Shown one piece after another: positions 24,651 to 32,875 of a DNA stretch of 64,000 nucleotides. Origin of the DNA: Erythrobacter sanguineus (lineage in GTDB: Bacteria; Pseudomonadota; Alphaproteobacteria; Sphingomonadales; Sphingomonadaceae); the NCBI RefSeq assembly GCF_900143235.1, contig NZ_FRDF01000015.1:37029-101028 (forward strand), read 5' to 3'. A program made the position numbers and the translations under genes. Each line of letters begins with the position of its first letter. Position 1 is the first letter of the stretch. The notes under the pieces were generated by a model that worked only from the letters and a program-made list of their open reading frames with translations, searched no databases and was not told where the DNA came from.

Positions 24651-24769
24651 TGTCTCGCCTCCCTGTGCTGCCGGCAATGTGCCATGACATCGCCCCAAGC
24701 CCCCCTGTGAAAAAGGCGAGGGCGGGCGCGCGGGCGGGCCTGTTATCCTGTCTCCCAAGGAGAAAGCCC

Positions 24770-25303
24770 ATGTCCACCATCCCCCGCGTATCCTCCGCCA
24801 TTGCGGGCGAACCAGCGCATTTCGGATCAGTGCTGGCGCACCAACCGGAGATCGCGGAAAGCTTCTTTGCGCTTTACGGCCGGTTCTGGGGATCGGACGT
24901 GCTGCCCGCGCGGATCAAGGAGGTGGCGCGGATGCGCAACGCGCGCATCACCGAATGCGGGTTCTGCCGCAATGTCCGCTTCGACAAGGCGGTGGCGCAA
25001 GGGCTGGGCGAGGACGTGGTGGACGACATCACCGATGGCTATGAAAGCTCAGGCCGGCTGACCGATACCGAGAAAGCCGTGCTCAAATTCACCGATGCGC
25101 TGATCCATGATCCCGAATTGCTGACGGGCGATGCGCGGGCCGCCCTGCAACGCCACCTCAGCCCGGCGCAGATTGCGGAAGCTGGGCTGGGGGTGACGCT
25201 GTTCCTCGCGCTCGCCAAGGCGTTGATCACCATGGGGCTGGAGCCGGAAGTGATGGATCGCACCGTGTTGCCCACGCCCGCTGTGCTGGAGGCTGCGGAA
25301 TGA
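24770..25303 (+). CDS. Carboxymuconolactone decarboxylase/AhpD-like protein
   Basis: 177 residues, AhpD fold: LPARIKEVARMRNARITECGFCRNVRFDKAV with the CxxC motif CGFC, LTDTEKAVLKFTDALIHDPELL, and LSPAQIAEAGLGVTLFLALAKALI. A redox or decarboxylase role is possible. AAGGAG precedes the ATG at 24770. The end overlaps the next gene as ATGA (25300). Confidence 0.83.
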   Translation: MSTIPRVSSAIAGEPAHFGSVLAHQPEIAESFFALYGRFWGSDVLPARIKEVARMRNARITECGFCRNVRFDKAVAQGLGEDVVDDITDGYESSGRLTDTEKAVLKFTDALIHDPELLTGDARAALQRHLSPAQIAEAGLGVTLFLALAKALITMGLEPEVMDRTVLPTPAVLEAAE

Positions 25304-25671
25304 GCGGGCCGGTGCAGGCCGCATTGGCAGGCGATCCGGTGCTGGCGGCACACTATGCCGATTTCCGCGCCAAGGCTGAAGGGGCGCTCGACCCTGCATT
25401 GGCGGCGCTGGTGCGGCAGGCGGTGGCACAGGTGCACGGGATGGAGGCGGCGCCGATCGATGACAGCGCGCTCGACGAAGGCACCTGCGCCTGCCTCGCC
25501 TATGCGCGGCGGATGCCGTTTGAACACACCGCAATCAGCGATGCCGAGGCCGCCGCGCTGGTGACGCATCTGGGTGAGCCGGGGTTTGTCGCTTTCTCGG
25601 TCGTAACGGCGCTGGCCGATGCGGAATGCCGTGCTGCGCTGGTTGATCTGCCGGGGCTGGCGGGGGCTTAA
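25300..25671 (+). CDS. Small protein resembling an AhpD-like C-terminal half
   Basis: 123 residues. It has no complete AhpD core; EGTCACLAYARRMPFEHTAISDAEAAALVTHLGEPGFVAFSVVTALADAECRAAL resembles the second half of carboxymuconolactone-decarboxylase-like proteins, with CAC rather than a CxxC. Translationally coupled to the full-length AhpD-like gene upstream, so probably its partner. Ends convergent with the VOC gene, overlapping by 4 bp. Not recognised beyond this. Confidence 0.65.
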   Translation: MSGPVQAALAGDPVLAAHYADFRAKAEGALDPALAALVRQAVAQVHGMEAAPIDDSALDEGTCACLAYARRMPFEHTAISDAEAAALVTHLGEPGFVAFSVVTALADAECRAALVDLPGLAGA

Positions 25672-26198
25672 CCCAGTTCGCGCAGCAGATCTGCGCCGTC
25701 CCACCCCTGCGCCGCTTGCGCCACAAATTCATAGAACCCGGTGAGTTGTGCGGTCGGCTCGTAGAGTTCGAGCATATGGCCAAGGCTCACCCGGGTATCG
25801 ACAAAGGCAAAGGCGGTGCCTGTCTGCGTGACCGAAAGCTGGGCGAGCGGCGCGCCGTCCCGCTCGAACCGGGCAATCGCCGCCTCCAGATCATCGACGA
25901 ACAGCGCCGCGTGATGCAGGCCCTCTTTGCCAGACCCGTGCGGGAACATGTCGTGGAGGGCCGATGGGTCGGGATTGTGCTGCACCACCAGCTCCACCAT
26001 CACGCTGCCCCATTGGCCGTATGCGCTGGAGTGATCAAATGGCCGTTCCACCCCGCGATGCTGCGAGGACGCGAGGGCCACGTGCCGCAACACGACAAAC
26101 GGCCCTGATCCGAACTGCCGGTGATGCGCCGCCGCTGCCGCTGCAAGATCATTGACCTTGTAGGCGAGCTGGCGAACCGCCAAACCGCCGGCCAGCAC
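25668..26198 (-). CDS. VOC/glyoxalase-superfamily protein
   Basis: 176 residues in two beta-alpha-beta-beta-beta units: LAVRQLAYKVNDLAAAAAAHHRQFG, then GLHHAALFVDDLEAAIARFERDG and LGHMLELYEP. The His of HHAALFV and Glu of LELYE match usual VOC metal-ligand positions. Roles range from epimerase to lyase and dioxygenase; the methylmalonyl-CoA epimerase-like layout suggests epimerase or isomerase. Start GTG 26198, 1 bp from the stop of the CoA ligase, so one transcript. Confidence 0.78.
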   Translation of the reverse strand: MLAGGLAVRQLAYKVNDLAAAAAAHHRQFGSGPFVVLRHVALASSQHRGVERPFDHSSAYGQWGSVMVELVVQHNPDPSALHDMFPHGSGKEGLHHAALFVDDLEAAIARFERDGAPLAQLSVTQTGTAFAFVDTRVSLGHMLELYEPTAQLTGFYEFVAQAAQGWDGADLLRELG

Positions 26199-26199
26199 G

Positions 26200-27792
26200 C
26201 TAATTCACCGCCCGGTCCCTGCCCGCCCAATAGGGCGCGCGCAATTCGCGCCGCAGGATCTTGCCGCTGGGATTCCTCGGCAGGGCGGGGATGAAATCGA
26301 CCGATTTGGGGCACTTGTAACCCGCGATATGCTGGCGGGCGTGGGCGATGAGATCCGCCTCGGTCAGTTCCTCGCCCGGTTGCACCACCACGCAGGCCTT
26401 CACCGCCTCGCCCCACTTGGCGTCGGGCACGCCGATCACCGCCACGTCCGCCACCTTGGGATGGGCATAGAGCGCGTTCTCGACCTCGGCCGGGTAGACA
26501 TTCTCGCCCCCGGAGATGATCATGTCCTTCACCCGGTCGTGGATATAGAGGTAGCCGTCTTCATCCAGATAGCCCGCGTCCCCGGTGCGCAGCCAGCCTT
26601 CGGCATCAATGGTGGCGGCGGTGGCATCCGGGTTGTTCCAGTAGCCGCGCATGTTCTTGGATGACCGTGTGGCGATCTCGCCCACTGCGCCCGCAGGCAC
26701 GGGGTTGCCCGCTTCGTCGATGATCTTGATCTCCACCCCCGCCAGCGGCTTGCCCACGCTGCGCATCCGGGGGCTGCCTTCGGGCACGTGATCTTCGGGG
26801 TCCAATGCGACGATGGTGCCGCTGGTCTCGGTCATCCCGTACATCTGCACAAAGCCGCAGCCCAGCACCCGCATCGCCTCGCGCATCAGTTCGAGCGGAA
26901 TCGGCGAGGCACCATAGGTGACATATTTGAGGCGGCTGAAATCGGTCTCGGACACGCGCGGGTGGTTGAGCAGGATCTGGATCGCGGCCGGCACAAGGAA
27001 GATTTTCGAGATATTGTAATTGGCGATCAGATCCAGTGCCTTGGCCGGATCATATTCGGGCAGGACGATCGAATTGGTTCCTGCCACCATCGTCCCGATA
27101 CCGGTGCCGGTGCCAGAGATGTGGAAGCACGGCATGGCCAGCAGGGTAACGTCGCCCGGGATCGGCTCCTGCCATGTGCGCATTTCATCACCCGACGCCA
27201 TCGCATCCCGGCTGGAAAGGATCGATCCATGGGTCATCACCGCGCCCTTGGGCTTGCCGGTGGTGCCCGAGGTGTAAAGCTGCAGCGCGTCATCTTCGGG
27301 CTTGATCTTGTGGGCCGGGGGCGTGGCGGGGAAGCTGTCGCGCCATTGGCGGTAATCGGTGCCGGCATGTTCGGGCGCGTCGATGCCGATGATTTCGGCG
27401 ACGTGCGGCACGCTCGCGCGCACCTCGGCGATCATTGCGGCAAATCCTTCGCCCACGAACACCACCCGGGCCTGCGAATTGTCGAGGATATAGGCCACTT
27501 CGGGCGGGGCCAGCCGCCAGTTGACCGGGGTCATCACCGCGCCGATGCGGGCCGCGCCCAGCAACGCCTCGAAATAGAGCGGATGGTTCTTGCCGAGGAA
27601 GGCGACGCGTTCGCCCGGTTTCACCCCCAGCGCGACGAGACCGTTCGCCACCCGGTTCGCGCCTTCATCCAGCGCAGCGAAACTGGTTTCCTCCTGCGCG
27701 TAGGTAAAGGCGATCACATCGCCTTGGTTCTGCGCGTGTTCGCGCACGATGTCGCAGAAGGAATCGCCCGCGAATTCTGTGATGTCTGCCAT
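26200..27792 (-). CDS. AMP-forming acyl-CoA ligase (FadD-type)
   Basis: 530 residues. All adenylate-forming signatures are present: LYTSGTTGKPKGAVMTH (P-loop-like), YGMTETSG, GWLRTGDAGYLDEDGYLYI, DRVKDMIISGGENVYPAEVE, and the C-terminal catalytic Lys in PRNPSGKILRREL. It activates a carboxylic acid to its CoA thioester, the entry for the acyl-CoA enzymes in the 12-gene operon. ATG at 27792 gives the normal N-terminus; longer readings are not supported. Divergent from the thioesterase gene. Confidence 0.92.
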   Translation of the reverse strand: MADITEFAGDSFCDIVREHAQNQGDVIAFTYAQEETSFAALDEGANRVANGLVALGVKPGERVAFLGKNHPLYFEALLGAARIGAVMTPVNWRLAPPEVAYILDNSQARVVFVGEGFAAMIAEVRASVPHVAEIIGIDAPEHAGTDYRQWRDSFPATPPAHKIKPEDDALQLYTSGTTGKPKGAVMTHGSILSSRDAMASGDEMRTWQEPIPGDVTLLAMPCFHISGTGTGIGTMVAGTNSIVLPEYDPAKALDLIANYNISKIFLVPAAIQILLNHPRVSETDFSRLKYVTYGASPIPLELMREAMRVLGCGFVQMYGMTETSGTIVALDPEDHVPEGSPRMRSVGKPLAGVEIKIIDEAGNPVPAGAVGEIATRSSKNMRGYWNNPDATAATIDAEGWLRTGDAGYLDEDGYLYIHDRVKDMIISGGENVYPAEVENALYAHPKVADVAVIGVPDAKWGEAVKACVVVQPGEELTEADLIAHARQHIAGYKCPKSVDFIPALPRNPSGKILRRELRAPYWAGRDRAVN

Positions 27793-27880
27793 GGGCGGAA
27801 GGGATAGCCCGCACACCGGGCTGCTGTCATTGGCACAATTCATAGCGGCGCAGCCGCGCCAGCACGCTAGGTTGGCGTGC

Positions 27881-28294
27881 ATGAGCGCAGACGCGATCCC
27901 TGCCGGTTTCGAACCGGCTGATTTCACCCCCGGCTTCCTCGATCATGGCGGGCCTTACTATCTCGGGTCGCAGGTCGATGGCGTGCGGGCCGTGGGCCTG
28001 CTGATCCGCCCGCACCACATCAATTACCAGCAAGCAGCCCATGGCGGGGTCATCTCGACCTTCGCCGATGTCGCCTTGAGCCATGCGGTCTATGATGCCG
28101 AACGGCCCCGACTTGCCCCGTCAACCGTGACCTTGACGGTGAATTATCTCAGCGGAGCAAGGCTGGGGGACTGGCTGGAAGCTCGCGTACGGGTTGATCG
28201 GCTGGGCGGGCGCACCGCCTATACCTCAGGCGGTGTCTGGCGGGGAGACGAGCAGATTGCGACGATGAGCGGGGTGTTTGCGTTTCGGCGTTGA
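27881..28294 (+). CDS. PaaI-type hotdog thioesterase
   Basis: 137 residues, single hotdog domain. The catalytic signature HGGVISTFADVALSHAV (HGG and a following Asp) is typical of PaaI-type thioesterases, followed by TVTLTVNYLSGARLGDWLEARVRVDRLGGRTAYTSGGVW. It probably releases CoA from dead-end or product acyl-CoAs. ATG 27881; divergent from the CoA ligase, and convergent with the SnoaL-like gene at 28323. Confidence 0.85.
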   Translation: MSADAIPAGFEPADFTPGFLDHGGPYYLGSQVDGVRAVGLLIRPHHINYQQAAHGGVISTFADVALSHAVYDAERPRLAPSTVTLTVNYLSGARLGDWLEARVRVDRLGGRTAYTSGGVWRGDEQIATMSGVFAFRR

Positions 28295-28322
28295 GGCTCG
28301 CCTGCCCAACGACAGGGGTGGC

Positions 28323-28874
28323 CTAACCGAGCCAGCGTGCCACCACCGGCGTCGAAGGGTCGCGTTCGTCATGATAGCCCGCCGCGCCTTCGGGCGTGTC
28401 GCTGAGATCAACGCCCTCCACCACCCGGAATTCGCGCCAGTCATACAGGCCGGTGCGCTGGGCGATGCGCCATTCGGGGCCATTGAGTCCGGACCGCTTC
28501 TCGAACCGGTCGACATATCGGCCCGCGACGACGGCGGAATAGATCACGCCCTTGTCCGGAAACACCTCCGCCAGCGGATAGCCCGGCGGGATGGTGTGCA
28601 TCGCGGTCATATAGGTTTCGGTGTGACAGATATCCGGGCCATCAAAGCCGAAGATCACCTGCCCAAGCTGATGCTGGGTGGCGAGGCACGGGTCGATCAC
28701 CCCGCGGGCCTGATCGACAAAACCGCGCCAATCGCCTTCGATCACGCCGAACTTGAACACCGCATCGCTATGGAACAGGCGCTCCATCATCTGCCACCGC
28801 CGCCGATCAATCGCATGGGCATAGGCGGCGATCACATCACGGATGGCTTCGCGGTCTTCAAGGGTTCCGGTCAT
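28323..28874 (-). CDS. SnoaL/NTF2-like protein, copy D
   Basis: 183 residues. LEDREAIRDVIAAYAHAIDRRRWQMMERLFHSDAVFKFG is a SnoaL_4-type N-terminus; GRYVDRFEKRSGLNGPEWRIAQRTGLYDW is the conserved closing strand pair, also found in copy B. Its size equals that of beta subunits of ring-hydroxylating oxygenases. ATG at 28874 overlaps the MDR stop (ATGA, 28871-28874). Confidence 0.78.
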   Translation of the reverse strand: MTGTLEDREAIRDVIAAYAHAIDRRRWQMMERLFHSDAVFKFGVIEGDWRGFVDQARGVIDPCLATQHQLGQVIFGFDGPDICHTETYMTAMHTIPPGYPLAEVFPDKGVIYSAVVAGRYVDRFEKRSGLNGPEWRIAQRTGLYDWREFRVVEGVDLSDTPEGAAGYHDERDPSTPVVARWLG

Positions 28875-29872
28875 GGTTCCAGCTCCACAATCACCTTGCC
28901 GATATTGCCGCCGGTGAACAGCTTGGCATAGGCAGTGAGGGTATTTTCAAGCCCCGTCGTCACGTCATAGGGCATCACCAGATCGCCCGCCTCGTGCCAG
29001 CTGCGCAGCCGCGCGGTCAGAGCCGGGCCTTCGTGCATGAAATCGGGCGAGAAAAACCCCTCGATCCGCAGCCGCCGCATCAACACCTGATCGAATTCGG
29101 CTGGCGCGGTGCGGGTGCCGGAGGAATAATCCGCCAGCAATCCGCACACCGCGATCCGGCCATAGTGGCTCATCCGGGTCAGCACCGCGTCGAGCAGCGG
29201 CCCTCCGACATTGTCGAAATAGACATCGAAGCCGCCTGCTGCATCCAGCTGTGCGCCTACGTCTGCTGCCTTGTAATCAATTGCCCCCGCGATCCCGAGT
29301 TCATCCGTCAGATAAGCACACTTCGCCGCGCCGCCCGCGATCCCCCATGCCTCGCAGCCAAGCAGCCTGGCGATCTGCACCGCGAGGATCCCGGTCGCGC
29401 CCGCCGCTGCCGACACCAGCACCCGCTCGCCCGATTTGGCCGCGCCGGTCTGTTCGACGCCCCACAATGCCGTCCACCCGTTCATGCCCAGCGGGCCGAA
29501 CCATGCGCGCCGGTCAGCCACTGAAGGATCAAGCACCAGCGCGCCCGACATCACCGCATCCACGGTGGAGACATCGCTCCACTGGCCGAACGCGCGCACC
29601 AGATCGCCCGCCTTGAAACCTTCGGCCCGGCTTTCCTCCACTTCGCCCAGCACCAGCCCTGTCATCGGCGCGCCCACGGGGAGCGGCGGCTGGTAGCCAT
29701 CCTCGCGCGATGTCAGCCACAGGCGAGTGCCGGCATCCATTGAAAGATGCGAATTGCGGATACGGATCTCGCCCTCTGCCAGCGCGGCAAGCGGGGCTGC
29801 CTCCAGCTCCAGCGCGCTGGCGAAATCGGTTCCCTCGGGGCGGCGGGCAATGCGCCAGAAGCGGTTCTGCAT
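28871..29872 (-). CDS. Zinc-independent NADP-dependent MDR oxidoreductase (curcumin/alkenal reductase type), copy 3
   Basis: About 333 residues. SMDAGTRLWLTSRED matches the N-terminal region of copies 1 and 2; the coenzyme loop is AAAGATGILAVQIARLLGCEAWGIAGG, followed by FDNVGGPLLDAVL and a C-terminal AYAKLFTGGNIGKVIVEL. Predicted NADPH-dependent enone reductase. ATG 29872 gives the family N-terminus; a GTG at 29902 is possible. First gene of a two-gene unit with SnoaL-like copy D. Confidence 0.86.
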   Translation of the reverse strand: MQNRFWRIARRPEGTDFASALELEAAPLAALAEGEIRIRNSHLSMDAGTRLWLTSREDGYQPPLPVGAPMTGLVLGEVEESRAEGFKAGDLVRAFGQWSDVSTVDAVMSGALVLDPSVADRRAWFGPLGMNGWTALWGVEQTGAAKSGERVLVSAAAGATGILAVQIARLLGCEAWGIAGGAAKCAYLTDELGIAGAIDYKAADVGAQLDAAGGFDVYFDNVGGPLLDAVLTRMSHYGRIAVCGLLADYSSGTRTAPAEFDQVLMRRLRIEGFFSPDFMHEGPALTARLRSWHEAGDLVMPYDVTTGLENTLTAYAKLFTGGNIGKVIVELEP

Positions 29873-29944
29873 GGCCGCACTGTCCGGTTGGCACGCAGCC
29901 ACGGCAACCCCGCCTTTTCGCTAGGGGCCAAAGCCGCCCGGCTA

Positions 29945-29959
29945 TCATTTTGGCGCGGT
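29945..29959 (+). promoter_or_regulatory. Island motif, site d: TCATTTTGGCGCGGT
   Basis: Fourth instance of the recurring 15-mer, between divergent starts at 29872 and 30019; its end is 60 bp before the NmrA gene start. Confidence 0.35.
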
Positions 29960-30018
29960 GCGCGGGCGATGGGCGCTTCCTAGTCTTGCCGCCAGACCAC
30001 ACGACGGGAGAGAAAGAC

Positions 30019-30966
30019 ATGGCAACCATCACGGTGATCGGCGCAAGCGGCCGACAAGGTATGGCGCAGGTGCGGCAGGCACTGGCGGCCGGGTACGACG
30101 TGCGCGCAATCTCGCGGCAGGCAGATCCGTTTGCCGGCGCGCCGATCGAAGGGGTCGAGCGGGTCGAGGTGCGACCGATGGACCTCTATGACACCGCGAG
30201 CTTTCATGCCGCTCTCGATGGCACGGATTATATCTTCTACACCCATCCGCTGCAGGCCCGCGCCGACCGTGCCTATCTGATCGGCGAAATTGGCAAGGTC
30301 GCGGCCGAACTGGGGGTCAAGCGGGTGGTGTGGAACACGTCAAGCTGGATTCCCGATCGTCCCGGCGACCCCTTCACCTATGGCGAGAACACCAAGGGCA
30401 TCAATGCCCTGTGGCGTTCCGGTGCGCCGGGTACGGTGTTTGGATCGGTGCTGTTCATGGACAACCTGCTGACCAACTGGGCGCGGCCCTTCATCGTCAA
30501 TGAAGGCCGCTATGTCTATCCGCACAACCCGGCGCTGGAAGCCAACTGGATCAGCCTCGATGATGTCGCGCGCTTCATGCTCGCCAGCCTCGATCGGCCG
30601 GACATGGAAGGCGCATGGCTGAACATCGGCGGGCCGGAGCGGCTGGTCGGCAAGCAGGTGACGCAATACCTGTCCGAAGCGCTGGACAAGGATATCGCCT
30701 ATGATCCATGCACACCCGAGGAATTCGGACGCTATCTGGTCGAGGCCGCCGGGGACACGATGCCCGCGGAAATGCGCGAGGATTTCGCCAAGGGGATCCA
30801 GGCCTTCTACGAATACAACAACGACGCGCCGACCCGGCCGTTCGAAGTCGATATGGAGCATGTTTACGATCGCTTCCCCGAACTCGACGGCAAGCTCGAG
30901 ACGCTGGGCGAATGGACCAAGCGTCAGGAGTGGGGCGAAAGCAACTTCCGGCCTGCGTTCGGTTGA
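30019..30966 (+). CDS. NmrA-like NAD(P)-binding protein
   Basis: 315 residues, atypical SDR fold: VIGASGRQGMAQVRQAL at the N-terminus binds NAD(P), ISRQADPF follows strand 2, then YIFYTHPLQARAD, VVWNTSSWIPDRPGD and GSVLFMDNLL. No YxxxK catalytic pair is visible, so it may be a sensor or a reductase of the isoflavone-reductase type. GGGAGAG precedes the ATG. The next gene starts 4 bp after its stop. Confidence 0.82.
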   Translation: MATITVIGASGRQGMAQVRQALAAGYDVRAISRQADPFAGAPIEGVERVEVRPMDLYDTASFHAALDGTDYIFYTHPLQARADRAYLIGEIGKVAAELGVKRVVWNTSSWIPDRPGDPFTYGENTKGINALWRSGAPGTVFGSVLFMDNLLTNWARPFIVNEGRYVYPHNPALEANWISLDDVARFMLASLDRPDMEGAWLNIGGPERLVGKQVTQYLSEALDKDIAYDPCTPEEFGRYLVEAAGDTMPAEMREDFAKGIQAFYEYNNDAPTRPFEVDMEHVYDRFPELDGKLETLGEWTKRQEWGESNFRPAFG

Positions 30967-30970
30967 TCGC

Positions 30971-31435
30971 ATGAGCGGGCTGCGCGAGGCGAATATTGCG
31001 CTCGTCACGCGCTACTATGAAGCATTGGCGGCGGGCGACTTCGATGCGCTCGCCGCGCTCCATGCCGACGATGTGGTGTTCAACCTCGTCGGCACGACGC
31101 CGGTGTCGGGACGCTGGGTGGGTAAGGCAGAGTGCTTTGGCCCGGTTGTGGCCGACGGTGTGATCGGCAAGCTGGTGGCTGACACTATCCGCTTCTCGCG
31201 CCAGTGGCGGATTATGTGCGCTGATGAGGAGCGAGTCGTTGGTTTGATGCGCGGCGGCGGCATGGGCACCAATAGACACGAGTATCTGCAGACCTACTGC
31301 CAGATCCTCACCATCCGGGACGGGTTGATCGTGGAACTGCACGAGTTTTTCGACACCGCGTTGGTCGAACTGGCGCTCAACGACAACCCGACAGCAAAAG
31401 GGCCAGGCATTCCAGCCCGGCCCTTTGAATTCTGA
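30971..31435 (+). CDS. SnoaL/NTF2-like protein, copy E
   Basis: 154 residues. EANIALVTRYYEALAAGDFDALAALHADDVVFNLVGTTPVSGRWVGKAE and ILTIRDGLIVELHEFFDTALVELAL are the conserved NTF2-like ends; the latter resembles the SnoaL-like ketone isomerase group with the E/D-rich closing strand. Coupled to the NmrA-like gene. Confidence 0.78.
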   Translation: MSGLREANIALVTRYYEALAAGDFDALAALHADDVVFNLVGTTPVSGRWVGKAECFGPVVADGVIGKLVADTIRFSRQWRIMCADEERVVGLMRGGGMGTNRHEYLQTYCQILTIRDGLIVELHEFFDTALVELALNDNPTAKGPGIPARPFEF

Positions 31436-31436
31436 G
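31400..31436 (+). terminator. Possible terminator overlapping the end of SnoaL-like copy E
   Basis: AAAGGGCC and GGCCCTTT, with an inner GGC/GCC pair, form a stem inside the last codons of the gene; GGTTTTT follows about 10 bp later. The T-run is farther from the stem than in a classic terminator. Confidence 0.35.
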
Positions 31437-31490
31437 GTTTTTGCTCCCTCGGGCGGTGCCTAATGGTGCTGTAGAGGGCGCTTTCTCACT

Positions 31491-32720
31491 CTACTCTGCC
31501 GCCTGACGCTGTTCAGCTGCGAAGATTTCCACCAGCTCCTCGTCGCTCGCTGCGACCAGCCGCTCGGCCCAGCCGTGGAAGACCTGCCCGCCCTTTTCGT
31601 TGCGGCCGAACAAGACCTCCTTCATCAGCCCCGATTGCAGTGCCTCATGCTGGCGCTTGCCGGTGGCGTAATCTTCATCGCGCACCACGATTTCGAGGAA
31701 GTTGAACTGGTCGTGCGCCGCCTGCACCTGCTCGGGCGTTTCGGGCTGGTTTTCCATGACGTAGAACTGGGTGGTGTAGCTTGTCCCCACATCCGCGCCG
31801 GGGAACAGCTGGCTGATCAACGCCCCGCGCTGCCCGCCGCCATAAAAGCTCGCGATCGAGATGTGGGGGAAGATCGTCCACACGCCCTGCACCAGCACTT
31901 CCTGCGGCAGTTCCTCGTCGCTCATCGCTGAGAGGTCCATCTGCTGGTCGTCCTCGCCCGAAACCTTGATGGCGAACCGTGAAGGCGTGGACAGGCGCTG
32001 GTGCGGGCCGAAGGCGAAATAATTGGCACGGTTATAGAAATCCGCGCCGAACGTGTCCTTGTGCAGCACCGGCAGGTGGTAGAAATCGAGATAGCCGTCA
32101 TAGGCCGTCTTCCAGTTCGGTCCTTCCAGCGTGCGCTGTGCGAACAGTGTCCAGCCTTCGAACTCGAAGGCTTTGAGCAATTCATCATAGCCGCACAGGT
32201 AATCGGCGATGTCGAGCTTGGACGCCGGGTCAAGCGTGACCCAGATCAGGCCGGCATTCTCGTGGACCGGGAACTGCGTGAGGCAGTGCTTGGCCTTGTC
32301 GATCTTGCCGAAATCCTGCGCGTCAGCCACACCGATCAGATCGCCATCGGCCTTGAACGTCCAGCCGTGATAACCGCAGGTGAAGCGGCTGGCATTGCCG
32401 CAGCCCGCGGCCAGCGGGTTGCCGCGGTGGGTGCACATGTTGAGGAAGGCGCCCATGCTGCCGTCCTTCTGGCGGCTGAGCAGCAGCGGCACGCCGCAGA
32501 TGTCCATTGCCTTGAAATCGCCGGGGTTTGGCAGTTCGCAAGACGGCGCGACCATCAGCGGCAGGCGGCGGAATATCTGCTTCTTTTCCAGCTCGAACAG
32601 CGCAGGATCAGTATAGGCGCTGGCGGGCACGCGCACGACATCATCCGCATATTCCATCGTATCGGCTGCGCCGTGGGCAACCAGATTGCGGGTCATGGCG
32701 ACCAGCGTTTCGCGTGACAT
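31491..32720 (-). CDS. Rieske non-heme iron oxygenase, alpha subunit, first
   Basis: 409 residues. Rieske cluster ligands in CTHRG and CGYHGW (near residues 97-118); mononuclear iron site in YDGYLDFYHLPVLH with the D-x2-H-x4-H spacing; FADxxx start region PASAYTDPALFELEKKQIF is typical of ring-hydroxylating oxygenase alpha subunits. It adds one or two oxygen atoms and needs electron-transfer partners not found in the window. No adjacent classical beta subunit; SnoaL-like proteins of the island share that fold. ATG 32720 with GGGAGA upstream. Confidence 0.92.
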   Translation of the reverse strand: MSRETLVAMTRNLVAHGAADTMEYADDVVRVPASAYTDPALFELEKKQIFRRLPLMVAPSCELPNPGDFKAMDICGVPLLLSRQKDGSMGAFLNMCTHRGNPLAAGCGNASRFTCGYHGWTFKADGDLIGVADAQDFGKIDKAKHCLTQFPVHENAGLIWVTLDPASKLDIADYLCGYDELLKAFEFEGWTLFAQRTLEGPNWKTAYDGYLDFYHLPVLHKDTFGADFYNRANYFAFGPHQRLSTPSRFAIKVSGEDDQQMDLSAMSDEELPQEVLVQGVWTIFPHISIASFYGGGQRGALISQLFPGADVGTSYTTQFYVMENQPETPEQVQAAHDQFNFLEIVVRDEDYATGKRQHEALQSGLMKEVLFGRNEKGGQVFHGWAERLVAASDEELVEIFAAEQRQAAE

Positions 32721-32786
32721 GCTCGTTCTCCCGAAGCAGCGATCTTGGCGCACAGCATCCGGCTTCCCCGCGCGCGCGGCAATGCT

Positions 32787-32801
32787 CACTTTTGGCAAAG
32801 G
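32787..32801 (+). promoter_or_regulatory. Island motif, site e: CACTTTTGGCAAAGG
   Basis: Fifth instance of the recurring 15-mer, in the 155-bp gap upstream of the Rieske gene start at 32720. Two direct copies of GGGCCAAAAG follow at about 32800 and 32814. Confidence 0.35.
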
Positions 32802-32823
32802 GCCAAAAGCAAGGGGCCAAAAG

Positions 32824-32862
32824 AAAAGGGGCGAGCCGTTGCCGACCCGCCCCCTTTTCTTG
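32824..32862 (-). terminator. Rho-independent terminator of the TonB receptor gene
   Basis: A stem of AAAAGGGG-CG (32824-32833) with CGCCCCCTTTT (about 32849-32858), one bulge. On the minus strand it follows the receptor stop and is succeeded by CTTTTCTTTT, a normal intrinsic terminator layout. Confidence 0.6.
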
Positions 32863-32875
32863 CAGCTCGGAGCAA

